From NCBI GenBank assembly GCA_963798435.1, contig CAWCTF010000004.1, forward strand, positions 992,001 through 1,056,000: 64,000 bases of DNA. The letters are read 5' to 3'. The notes under the pieces were generated by a model. The model saw only the letters and a program-made list of their open reading frames with translations, searched no databases and had not been told where the DNA came from. The stretch comes from JALHST01 sp963798435 (GTDB lineage: Bacteria; Bacteroidota; Bacteroidia; Flavobacteriales; Flavobacteriaceae). Below are positions 9,652 to 18,034 of the stretch, in pieces (the stretch's first letter is position 1; each line of letters opens with the position of its first letter). Position numbers and translations under genes: made by a program.

Positions 9652-10691
9652 TATAGATTTTATTTAACGCATCGTCACTTAGCCCTAGACCATATAATGG
9701 CCAATGGTAACTGAAAAGTTCTTTATTGTAAAAATGTTCGTCTTCGCTTTCCAAAATCCGAAAGGTAGTTCGATACATACTTGACTCAAAACCCATGTCG
9801 GTCCCGTAGAGCAGCCTGTCTTGATATTTTTCGAAAAATGCCTTTGTGTATCGAGGTACAGGTGCGAATTCTGCATAGCGTGCAGCAATATCCGCATAGA
9901 GATTCGGATAGCTATCCAAGAGTTTGGCAAAAATGCTGAAATCGTAACTACAATTCGCAATATGGCAGGCTATAAAGGTTGTTTTCGGATTTTCCCTAAC
10001 CGCATTCCCCAAAGTGGTGATCAGTTGATCATGCAGCAATAAGTTTTTATTGGAAGTATCTATTTTCCATTTTGCGGCGTTCATAAGGCCATCATTGTGA
10101 ATGTCATTTGGGAGGTACATCCAATATGGTTCGGCTACATGGATGCTTATGGGAATACCCAATTCCCCACATTTTTCCAACAAGGGCTTCATTCGGGCAT
10201 CATCGATATGCATTCCGGGTGCGGGTGTGGGTTTCGAATAGAAAAGACCGGCTCCCTTGTCACCCAATTCCCCAACACCTCGGGCACCTGTTTTATAGCA
10301 GCGTTCCAATTCCTTGACTGCTTTTTTTGACCACCCCTTTTCCTCATATCCCGTATAATCAAAACCACAAAAAAGCTCAAATCGGCCATTGTATTTTGAA
10401 TAGATATTATAAATACTGTCAAAGGCCTTGCCTGTTTGGTACGTAAGTATAATCGATTTTTGAATCCCTACTGAATCCATGATTTTAACCCAAGCCTCAA
10501 TTTCCTCAGGAGTTGAAGCATACGGATGTGAATGCATGTCGATAATCGGGAATTTTGCTTTTGTGATTTCTGTCTTGGGTGTTTTATAAATTGAAATAGG
10601 ATCATAATCCTTTAACAGGATATCTTGCTGTGCCGCAATCGAAAAACAAAGCGAAAATGCAAATAGGGTGAGGACTTGTAATTTTTTTCAT
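9623..10691 (-). CDS. Secreted amidohydrolase (Amidohydrolase_2 family), frameshifted in signal peptide
   Basis: The uninterrupted frame begins only at 10537 (MHSHPYASTPEE), inside the first metal-binding motif. The intact homologue at 34481-35614 shows about 60 more residues. Upstream, the same frame continues as a good signal peptide (QVLTLFAFSLCFSIAAQ) and a linker (KAKFPIIDMHSHP). The natural ATG at 10691-10689 is one base out of frame: it is followed by seven A residues where six would restore M-K-K-L-Q-V. That ATG overlaps the aldolase stop as ATGA, which supports it as the real start. The family includes ACMSD-like metal-dependent hydrolases and decarboxylases; substrate unknown. The rest, including LYGTDMGFESS, looks intact. 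Confidence 0.7.
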
Positions 10692-11512
10692 AGTGAAACT
10701 GAATTTATGGTTTGTATTTTAGCACGTACCAGGGCAGTTGCCTGTGCTGTTGCCTTTGGGAAAACCTCCCGTAGATCGATATTGTCGGTTTCCTGCAAGA
10801 TTTGTTGAAGGGACTTCATAAAGATATTCTTTATCTCGGTCGCCAAATTTATTTTGGTAATCCCCTTTTTAATGGCTGCTTGAAGTTGGTTGTTGGGTAT
10901 GCCCGAACTGCCGTGTAATACAAGTGCAGCCGGCGTTACGGCATTGATTTCACCAATGAGGTCTATTTCAAGTCGGGGCTCCTCCTTGTAGAAACCGTGT
11001 GCGGATCCAACAGCTATGGCCAAAGCCGTAACGCCGGTAGCCTCAACAAAGGATTTCGCCTCTTGGGGCTGTGTAAAGATCATTTTTTGATCTTGACCTA
11101 ATTTGGAGATATAGCCAAGCTCTGCCTCCACATTGATATGGTAGTTTTTCGCATAACGTACGATCTCTTTCGTACGTTTTATGTTTTCTTCAAGCGGTTT
11201 TTCACTGGCATCGATCATGACCGAATCGAACCCGATATCGATACATTTTTTTATCAATTCAAGGTCCTGGCCGTGGTCTAGGTGCAGCCATGCGGTTACC
11301 CCATATTGTTCAATAGCGCTTGCGGCAAGACTTTTGGCAACGGTTAAACCCATATAATGGATTGAGCTTTCAGAAAGCTGCAGTATAATTTCGGATTTTT
11401 CGTTTTGTGCGGCCGTTAAAACAGCTGACAGCGTTTCAAAATTGTAAAAGTTGGTGGCCAGGAGGGCCTTTCCTTCTTTTTTATTGCTTGCGAGTCGGTC
11501 TTGCAGTGTCAT
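10688..11512 (-). CDS. Class II aldolase, tagatose/fructose-1,6-bisphosphate type
   Basis: A 274-residue cytoplasmic zinc aldolase of the GatY/KbaY/FbaA family. It has H77-L-D79-H80 (HLDHG; catalytic Asp and a Zn ligand), SAHGFY around 170-175 with a second His, and VLHGSSGIP at 198-206 with a third His and the phosphate-binding glycines. The shorter length and gene context favour tagatose-1,6-bisphosphate, cleaved to glyceraldehyde-3-P and dihydroxyacetone-P. The start ATG 11512 is 3 bp after the PfkB stop, and its TGA overlaps the next ATG as ATGA, so the three genes are tightly coupled. A related sugar bisphosphate is possible. Confidence 0.8.
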   Translation of the reverse strand: MTLQDRLASNKKEGKALLATNFYNFETLSAVLTAAQNEKSEIILQLSESSIHYMGLTVAKSLAASAIEQYGVTAWLHLDHGQDLELIKKCIDIGFDSVMIDASEKPLEENIKRTKEIVRYAKNYHINVEAELGYISKLGQDQKMIFTQPQEAKSFVEATGVTALAIAVGSAHGFYKEEPRLEIDLIGEINAVTPAALVLHGSSGIPNNQLQAAIKKGITKINLATEIKNIFMKSLQQILQETDNIDLREVFPKATAQATALVRAKIQTINSVSL

Positions 11513-11515
11513 CTT

Positions 11516-12460
11516 TTAGAATGTATATGAAAATTTTGAGGCTGCCAGGTCTTTAATTTGCGCCATGTTTTCGAAGGCAGTTGTCCCGCCATAGGCAGTT
11601 GTATTCAAAGCGCCGATCAAATTACCTATTTCAAGGCAACGCTCCCATGCTTTGCCGCCTACGAACTCACTGATAAACCCGGCATCAAAGCTATCTCCGG
11701 CGCCAATGCAGTCGACCACCTGTTTATTCAGGAAGGCCGGTTTGAAAAGCAATCGGTCATTGTTCCACAAATGGGCACCCTTTTCACCATCCTTGATAAC
11801 CACGGTATTTGAATACCCCTTGATCTTTTTGAGCCCGGTTTCTAGATCACTGCACTTAGTCAGCTGTTTAAATTCTTCAACATTGGGCATAAATACATCA
11901 ACATAGGGCAATAATTGTGGTAAATCGATTTCCCACTTTTCCGAAGGATCCCATTGAGGATCCATAGAGGTGGTCAGGTTTAATTTCTTGGCCCGTTGAA
12001 ATAGATTTGATAAATCAGGTTTTAATCCGGGTTGCATAAAAATAGAACTCACATGCAGATGTTTCGCCTGGAGCAACATAGCATCGGTTATTTCGGCGCC
12101 AACTAAGAGTTCCATGGCCCCAGGAAAGGTTACATTGGCACGATCCAGTCCAAAATTCATCACTACGGTCAGCCCTGTTTTGTAGGAGTCCGAGCAAATG
12201 ATTAAATTGGTGTTTACGCCTTTTTTTGCAAGAGACTCCAGAACGAGGTGTGAAAAATTATCGGCTCCAATTTTGCCTATAAAGGCTACTGATTTATTCA
12301 GGGAGCTTAAATTGCTCGCAAAAATGGCAGAGCTACTGCCAAGGGTGGTATTCATTTCCCGTGATATGATTTCTTTTCCAATCTGGGGAAACCCCTGAAT
12401 ATCATTAAGAATAATATCCACGTTTAATTCACCTACAACAAGCACATCAAATAGGTTCAT
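11516..12460 (-). CDS. PfkB-family carbohydrate kinase (ribokinase-like)
   Basis: Start taken at ATG 12460 (MNLFDVLVVGELNVDIIL), because a TTG start at 12496 would only add a non-conserved extension. It has 314 residues. The N-terminus carries the ribokinase-like GELNVD motif, and the second PfkB signature CIGAGDSFDAGF holds the expected catalytic base D256. It differs clearly from the kinase at 232-1155 (no GGKG), so the two should act on different substrates. As first gene of the operon with an aldolase and AgaS but no recognisable GalNAc kinase, it is the best candidate for phosphorylating the imported sugar. This assignment is inference. Confidence 0.75.
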   Translation of the reverse strand: MNLFDVLVVGELNVDIILNDIQGFPQIGKEIISREMNTTLGSSSAIFASNLSSLNKSVAFIGKIGADNFSHLVLESLAKKGVNTNLIICSDSYKTGLTVVMNFGLDRANVTFPGAMELLVGAEITDAMLLQAKHLHVSSIFMQPGLKPDLSNLFQRAKKLNLTTSMDPQWDPSEKWEIDLPQLLPYVDVFMPNVEEFKQLTKCSDLETGLKKIKGYSNTVVIKDGEKGAHLWNNDRLLFKPAFLNKQVVDCIGAGDSFDAGFISEFVGGKAWERCLEIGNLIGALNTTAYGGTTAFENMAQIKDLAASKFSYTF

Positions 12461-12634
12461 AGATATAGATTCTTGTATTTGTTTTTGAATAACCAATATA
12501 AAATAACTTCAAAGGGGGATGTTTGTCAAGGTTGTAAAAATCCAGTCGAAAATAAAAACTCGTTAAATCTCTTGAAAATCTAACACAGTCAAAAGCCCAA
12601 GGAAGTTTGCCATAATAACATTTGCTGTTCAATT

Positions 12635-12664
12635 CAAAGATATAAACAAAGATTTATATTTCAA
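12635..12664 (-). promoter_or_regulatory. Predicted promoter of the minus-strand catabolic operon
   Basis: On the minus strand TTG (12664-12662) is followed after 19 bp by TATCTTTG (12642-12635), an exact match to the Bacteroidota -33/-7 consensus TTG / TAnnTTTG. Transcription would start near 12628 and leave a leader of about 170 nt before the PfkB ATG. A TTACGTATTG sequence lies just upstream (near 12690) and could be an operator. Confidence 0.55.
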
Positions 12665-12799
12665 AACCTTATTATTAGTTTAATATAAATTACGTATTGT
12701 TTTTAAAGTTAAATTTCTTATTTTCGTTTCCGAGAGTTTAAGACTATTGTAATGGCAATTTATTTTGAAATTGCTAACGGCGCGAAAAATTTTGATTTT

Positions 12800-12833
12800 G
12801 GCGGGAATAACAATTCCCACCTTTTTATTTATT
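12800..12833. terminator. Hairpin followed by T-tract
   Basis: GGGAAT (12803-12808) pairs with ATTCCC (12813-12818) around the loop AACA. The stem extends to nine pairs with one mismatch (12800-12821) and is followed on the plus strand by TTTTTATTTATT. That is a convincing intrinsic-terminator shape for plus-strand transcription, although no plus-strand gene precedes it. It may also end the minus-strand deoR transcript. The surrounding 640-bp gap 12461-13102 holds no gene that I can see. Confidence 0.4.
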
Positions 12834-12895
12834 GATTTTAACGCGCGTAAAAAACATAGTTCCCCCTTTGTTTAAGTTTTTGTTGTAGTTAGTTT

Positions 12896-12935
12896 GGGCA
12901 TCTTTAAGGAAATAAACTATTTCCAAAAGGTGCCC
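12896..12935. other. Long two-tier hairpin between deoR and the catabolic operon
   Basis: GGGCATCTTT (12896-12905) pairs over ten positions (one G-U) with AAAGGTGCCC (12926-12935). Inside, GGAAAT (12908-12913) pairs with ATTTCC (12919-12924) around loop AAACT. The 40-nt structure is long for chance. It could terminate deoR on the minus strand or be a structured leader or processing site. No riboswitch class is recognised. Confidence 0.45.
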
Positions 12936-13102
12936 TACTATTTTCTTCCCTACGAGGGGTTACTCTTATAATTTCAGGATTAAACGCCACGGTACGATTC
13001 GTAAATCCGCTTACTGATGATAATCACGATTTGAGGGCGCCAATTTTTATAAATTGCTGGAGAAGCAAAGTTGCCGTTGCGCCTTTTAAAAAAAACCAAA
13101 AT

Positions 13103-13888
13103 CTAGGCAATGACCACGTTGACGCCTACTTCAGTCAGGTTTTTGTGAACTTCATCACTTATTTTATCATCGGTGACAACCGTATTGATTTTGTTGGCCG
13201 GACAGATAAAGGCAAGGCTACGGCGGTTAAATTTACTAGAGTCAGCTACCAAGATCACTTCTTTTGTAATGGCTATCATAATCTGGTTAAGAGAGGCCTC
13301 CTCTATATTTGGCGTAAATGCTCCTTGGATAATGTCAAAACCATCAATGCCCAAAAACAATTTGTCTACATATAGATTATTTAAATTTTTTTCAGCCAAG
13401 GGACCTACCAACGAATGCGAATTTCGACGTAAAGTACCTCCGGGTACGATTAGGTTGAAGTTCGGGCAATGCATTACATGGTTGACAATGTTGATGGCAT
13501 TTGTGATTACATTCAAGCTATAATTTAAGTCTAAATGCTTTGCTACTTCCAAGGTGGTGGTACCCGAATCTATGATAATGGTATCACCATCTTTGACCAT
13601 CGAAGCAGCTTTTTTGCCGATTTTGATCTTTTCGAGATAATTCATTTTATCCTTATCCGAAAGTTGATGATCCATTCCGACGGAATTCTCATATTTCATG
13701 GCACCGCCCCTTGAACGAATAAGTAGCTTTTTAGATTCGAACAGATCTAAATCATTCCGAATGGTTACCTCGCTTACCTTAAAAAGGGCGCTAAGTTCAT
13801 GCACGAAAACCTGCTCATGCTCGTTCAGCATATTGAGTATCCTCTTACGTCTTTCGACCGTAGAACGTCTACTTCTTTCGTTTCCCAT
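13103..13888 (-). CDS. DeoR-family transcriptional regulator of sugar metabolism
   Basis: A 261-residue cytoplasmic repressor. The N-terminal DeoR helix-turn-helix includes VSEVTIRNDLDLFE (about 38-51). A DeoR C-terminal sensor domain follows, with the phosphosugar-binding IIDSGTTTLEVAKHL and the conserved VADSSKF near the end. Family members sense phosphorylated sugars such as tagatose-6-P or galactosamine-6-P. It sits between the catabolic operon and the SusC/SusD operon and could control both. A paralogue is at 39287-40048; both carry the same GGAxK wing and ADSSKF element. Confidence 0.85.
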   Translation of the reverse strand: MGNERSRRSTVERRKRILNMLNEHEQVFVHELSALFKVSEVTIRNDLDLFESKKLLIRSRGGAMKYENSVGMDHQLSDKDKMNYLEKIKIGKKAASMVKDGDTIIIDSGTTTLEVAKHLDLNYSLNVITNAINIVNHVMHCPNFNLIVPGGTLRRNSHSLVGPLAEKNLNNLYVDKLFLGIDGFDIIQGAFTPNIEEASLNQIMIAITKEVILVADSSKFNRRSLAFICPANKINTVVTDDKISDEVHKNLTEVGVNVVIA

Positions 13889-13929
13889 AATTCTTTCGGT
13901 AATTTTATGGATTAGTTGGTCTATTAATT

Positions 13930-13956
13930 CAAAAATACGCCTATCTAAACGAACAA
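13930..13956 (-). promoter_or_regulatory. Possible deoR promoter
   Basis: On the minus strand TATTTTTG (13937-13930) matches TAnnTTTG, with TTG at 13956-13954. The 16-bp spacing is slightly short for the Bacteroidota consensus. It lies about 40 bp upstream of the deoR ATG. Confidence 0.35.
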
Positions 13957-14606
13957 TCAGGCAATATTTTACTTTAATACGTTGTGAAGATAGTTAGCTT
14001 TTAGAAAGGAAGTTATTATAATTTTTGTTGATTAACAAAGAAAGGTTGTGAAAGGATTATTTAAGTAGAATACATAAAACAACACAATATCCTCAAAAAG
14101 GGAACTCCAAGATATGGGCGTCAATCATGTAGATGGTTTCTTGGGTACGTATAAATAATGGTCTAAAAGTGTAATTTATGTGGGTATTCGTGGCGTCATA
14201 TTTTTCTTTTTAATGGGGTATTTTGGGCTGGGGCGACTAGGTAAATAGTAAGGCGTGGCAAAATAAACAGTATTTTCAAACGGTTTCCTCGAAAAGCGAT
14301 ACATAATTTTCGATTGTATTGGGTCAGGATTTTTTGCAGTTGATACATTTATCGATATAGAATGTAGGATGATTTCTAATATTCTAATGAATCGGTTTCT
14401 GGGATTCCAAGGAGGGGAAAATCTTGAATTGTCCATATTTTCCTTGTATACGAAAGGGTTGATTTCAAGAATTATAACAAGTGTCCCCGCTTAATAAATA
14501 AATCCAAGCCTAAGAACGGGTGTGATAAAATAATTTTATTCTTTTATAAAAAAGCAAAAAGGCAAAAAGCAATAATACAAAAGATGTTTTTTTTAATAAA
14601 GAAAGA
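13957..14606. other. Non-coding spacer upstream of susC
   Basis: No convincing gene lies between deoR and the susC promoter. Two minus-strand open stretches (14176-14436, 14510-14719) have no protein-like composition. AT-rich palindromes occur at 14525-14539 (ATAAAAT-A-ATTTTAT) and 14542-14551 (TTTTATAAAA), followed by a tandem 8-mer GCAAAAAG at 14554-14569. These sit just upstream of the predicted susC promoter and may be activator or curvature elements. Confidence 0.35.
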
Positions 14607-14637
14607 TTGTATAAGTTTAATTTATTTTTTAGATTTG
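14607..14637 (+). promoter_or_regulatory. Predicted promoter of the susCD operon
   Basis: TTG (14607-14609), 20 bp, then TAGATTTG (14630-14637) exactly match the Bacteroidota TTG / TAnnTTTG consensus. Transcription would begin near 14643, giving a 5' leader of about 268 nt before the susC ATG. That is long enough for post-transcriptional control. Confidence 0.5.
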
Positions 14638-14910
14638 ACTTTAATCCGTTTACTGAAAATGTATTAAATCGGCGCGAAAGAGATATTTTGGTAGTATTTT
14701 GAGTTGAGCAGACATTCATTCATTCCCTACACTCAAATTAAAGACCGTATATTTTGGTTGTTGATTAAGTCATTTCAATTGATTGTTTAAAGCTTTGATG
14801 AATTTCAATAAAACGATAATTTGGTCCAGATCTTTAAACGTTCTAATTCGAAACCCATTTTTTGTAAAATTAGGATTTTTATAAATTAACTAACTTTAAA
14901 CCGATGGATT

Positions 14911-17900
14911 ATGAATCAAAGTAGTACAAGACTTAGTAATAAGTTGATCAACAGCTTAGTCTTAATTATGGTGGTCCTGTTTGGGTTGCAAACAGTAAGC
15001 GCCCAGAGTACAATAACAGGTACGGTGACCGCCGAGGACGGGCCACTCCCTGGGGTAAATGTTCTCGTTAAGGGAACGGCTATCGGTACTGTGGCTGATT
15101 TTGATGGAAACTATTCCATCGACGTTCCAGCAAGCGGCACTGCATTGGTCTTTTCCTACCTGGGATATGCCAAACAAGAAGTGCCAATTGATGGTAGGTC
15201 AACGATCAATGTGACCATGCAGGAAGATGCACAAGCGTTGAGTGAAGTGGTTGTGGTAGGATATGGTACCCAACGTAAAGCCGATTTAACGGGTTCGATT
15301 GCATCGATAGGTGCTTCGGACATTGTCTCAAAACCCATTACAAGTCCTGATCAAGCCTTGGCAGGAACGATGTCTGGGGTGAATATCACCAACCGTAGTG
15401 GTGATCCGGGTGCTCCTATCAGTGTTCTTATTCGGGGTGTAGGTACTCCGGGGATCAATGATCCTTTGTGGGTTATTGATGGGGTGCCAATTGTTCAGAC
15501 CACGAACATAACCGTAAATACTTCATCTACAACCGACTCGAATCCCCTTGCTGGACTCAATGCCAACGACATTGAATCAATCGATGTTCTTAAAGATGCG
15601 GCTTCTACTGCAATCTATGGTGCACGGGCGGCGAATGGGGTCATTATCGTGACTACCAAAAGAGGAAAAGCAGGTGCGGCCAGAGTAACTTATGATGGGT
15701 ATGGATCTATGGCCACCACACGAGATAGGATTAATGTACTTAATGTAGATCAGTATATTGCCATTCAAGGTGAATTAGGAAGAGACTTGACCCAGTTTAG
15801 CGGGCAGCCATTTGTAGATTGGCAAGATCTTATTTTCAGAACCGGGTTTGTGCAAAATCATAATGTTACCATAAGTGGCGGCAATGAGAATGCGAATTAT
15901 TTTATTTCAGGGGGATATCTTGACCAAGACGGTATCGAAAGGGCGCAGAGTTTTTCCCGATATTCCTTTAAGGCCAATTCTGATATAAAGGTAGGTAAGC
16001 GATTAAAATTTGGAGAGTCTATATTGATAAGCCAAACCGATCGCCAAGTGCAAAGTGAGCAAGGTATTTATGCCGGTTTTAATTCAGCTTTGAACGCTCC
16101 ATATTATCAGCCTTATGGGAGCGGGGCATTTGGATATAATGATATAACTCCAGCCACCGTCGGTGATGGTTCCGCATCTAACTGGTTATTCAATACAGAT
16201 GACAGGGCAACCAAAACTACCATACAGACTCGCAAAGTACTGGGAAATTTTTATGGGGAATTGCAATTGATCGAAGGGTTGAAACTAAGAACCTCCCTGG
16301 GGTATGATTACAACGTAGGGGTAGGCGATTATCTTACCACAAAAGCGGTTTTAAATAATTCGACAGGTACTTCCTTGTTGGTTTCGGAAAGACCTATAGA
16401 ACTAACATTAACAACTTCTGCGACCCTTCAATATGATAAGACTTTTGGGAATGGCAACCATAATATCGGAGCGCTATTCGGTTTTGAACAGACGAAGTTC
16501 CGCTACGACAAGCAACGATTGCAAGGCCGCGATTTATTTAATATCAATTTTCCTGCGACCGGTACCACCGTTGCAGGTGCAAACGAAGCCGACATCTGGG
16601 TGCTGCAAGGTTGGTTGGGCCGTTTGACCTACAATTACCTAGGAAGGTATCTAGCTACTTTCAATGTTAGACGAGACGCCACTTCCCGATTTGCAAAAGG
16701 GAACCGAGATCAAGTGTTCCCATCACTTTCTTTGGGTTGGAGAATTACCGATGAAGATTTCTTTCCAAAGGATACGTTTGTCGATGATATAAAAATACGT
16801 GCAGGTTGGGGCCAGTCAGGGAACCAATTTACAGGTCTTAATTTTGCCTTCTTGAGTTCTATTGACAATAATATTCGCTATGTGATCGGGGATTCCCAAG
16901 GCACCATTGTTGCCCCGGCACCGACCACTTTTGCGAATGCCGACCTAAAATGGGAGACAAGTACCCAATTTGACATCGGTATCGATGCTACTTTTTTGAA
17001 ATCTAAACTAAGTGCAACCTTTGATTATTACAATAAGACTACAGATGATGTACTACTTGGATTCCCCTTGCCCTATGTATCGGGTTTCTTCTTGCCTGCG
17101 GATGCGAATATCGGCCAAATTAAAAACTCTGGTATCGAACTTTCCTTCAACTATGGCGATAAAGTTGGTGACTTTTCATATAGTTTTGGTGGAAATTTGA
17201 CCACGGTAAAAAATGAAGTTACAGATTTAGGTCCTATTACCCAGATTGTTTCGGGTATTGGCGGAGCCTCCACGCATCGTACGACCGTTGGGGAAAGTCT
17301 TGGCTATTTTTACGGGTATAAAACAGACGGTCTCTATCAAAACGCAGCAGAGGTCGCGGCGGCATTGCCCGATTCGAATGGTACTCCCTCTCCTGGCGAT
17401 ATTCGCTTTGTGGATGTTAATGGGGACGGCCAAGTGAATGCCGAGGACAGAACGTACTTAGGTAGCCCGTTTCCAAAATTTTTCTATGGCTTTAATTTTA
17501 ATTCAGGATATAAAGGATTCGATTTTTCAGTCAATTTTAGGGGTGTTGGGAATAAACAGATTTACAATGGAGCAAGACAAAGTCTTGAAGGACTCACCGG
17601 TTCGAACAACTTCAGCACGCAAGTGCTAAGTCGTTGGACAGGCGAGGGTACTACAAATTCCAGTTTAAGTCCAAGGTTGGCCGTTGGCGATCCGAACAGT
17701 AACAATCGCTATTCAGACCGTTGGATCGAAGATGCCGGCTATTTGCGAATTCAAAACATACAGTTGGGATATAGTTTATCGCAGGAAAAACTTAAAAGTT
17801 GGACCAATGACTTTGTGTCGAATATGCGGGTGTATGTAGGTGCCCAGAATCTTGCTACGTTTACCAAGTATACAGGATATGATCCAGAGGTAGGGCGTAC

Positions 17901-18006
17901 GCAAAGTTTTCAAAAAGGTGAATTTACCTTAGCGACTGGACAAGATGGCGGGGCCTCTCCTTTACCCAGGATTGTTCAATTGGGGTTATCATTGACATTT
18001 AATTAA
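14911..18006 (+). CDS. SusC/RagA-family TonB-dependent outer-membrane transporter
   Basis: A 1031-residue outer-membrane channel. After a signal peptide (cleaved near LQTVSAQ) comes a carboxypeptidase-regulatory-like domain (STITGTVTAEDGPLPGVNV), then a plug domain (QRKADLTGSIASI, VLIRGVGTPG, DVLKDAASTAIYGARAANG), then a beta-barrel ending GLSLTFN with the C-terminal aromatic residue expected for outer-membrane assembly. SusC proteins import oligosaccharides with energy from TonB. It is followed after 28 bp by its SusD partner. No anti-sigma or ECF gene adjoins, so regulation probably depends on the DeoR proteins. Confidence 0.95.
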   Translation: MNQSSTRLSNKLINSLVLIMVVLFGLQTVSAQSTITGTVTAEDGPLPGVNVLVKGTAIGTVADFDGNYSIDVPASGTALVFSYLGYAKQEVPIDGRSTINVTMQEDAQALSEVVVVGYGTQRKADLTGSIASIGASDIVSKPITSPDQALAGTMSGVNITNRSGDPGAPISVLIRGVGTPGINDPLWVIDGVPIVQTTNITVNTSSTTDSNPLAGLNANDIESIDVLKDAASTAIYGARAANGVIIVTTKRGKAGAARVTYDGYGSMATTRDRINVLNVDQYIAIQGELGRDLTQFSGQPFVDWQDLIFRTGFVQNHNVTISGGNENANYFISGGYLDQDGIERAQSFSRYSFKANSDIKVGKRLKFGESILISQTDRQVQSEQGIYAGFNSALNAPYYQPYGSGAFGYNDITPATVGDGSASNWLFNTDDRATKTTIQTRKVLGNFYGELQLIEGLKLRTSLGYDYNVGVGDYLTTKAVLNNSTGTSLLVSERPIELTLTTSATLQYDKTFGNGNHNIGALFGFEQTKFRYDKQRLQGRDLFNINFPATGTTVAGANEADIWVLQGWLGRLTYNYLGRYLATFNVRRDATSRFAKGNRDQVFPSLSLGWRITDEDFFPKDTFVDDIKIRAGWGQSGNQFTGLNFAFLSSIDNNIRYVIGDSQGTIVAPAPTTFANADLKWETSTQFDIGIDATFLKSKLSATFDYYNKTTDDVLLGFPLPYVSGFFLPADANIGQIKNSGIELSFNYGDKVGDFSYSFGGNLTTVKNEVTDLGPITQIVSGIGGASTHRTTVGESLGYFYGYKTDGLYQNAAEVAAALPDSNGTPSPGDIRFVDVNGDGQVNAEDRTYLGSPFPKFFYGFNFNSGYKGFDFSVNFRGVGNKQIYNGARQSLEGLTGSNNFSTQVLSRWTGEGTTNSSLSPRLAVGDPNSNNRYSDRWIEDAGYLRIQNIQLGYSLSQEKLKSWTNDFVSNMRVYVGAQNLATFTKYTGYDPEVGRTQSFQKGEFTLATGQDGGASPLPRIVQLGLSLTFN

Positions 18007-18034
18007 AAAATAATACAAAACATAATTCAATACA

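Noticed and set aside
14176..14436. 86-codon minus-strand ORF in the susC spacer
   Set aside because: No signal peptide, domain or codon pattern supports it; AT-rich low-complexity context.
14554..14569. Tandem GCAAAAAG repeat considered as a CRISPR-like or iteron unit
   Set aside because: Only two 8-bp copies in an A-rich tract, with no spacers and no origin-type genes nearby.
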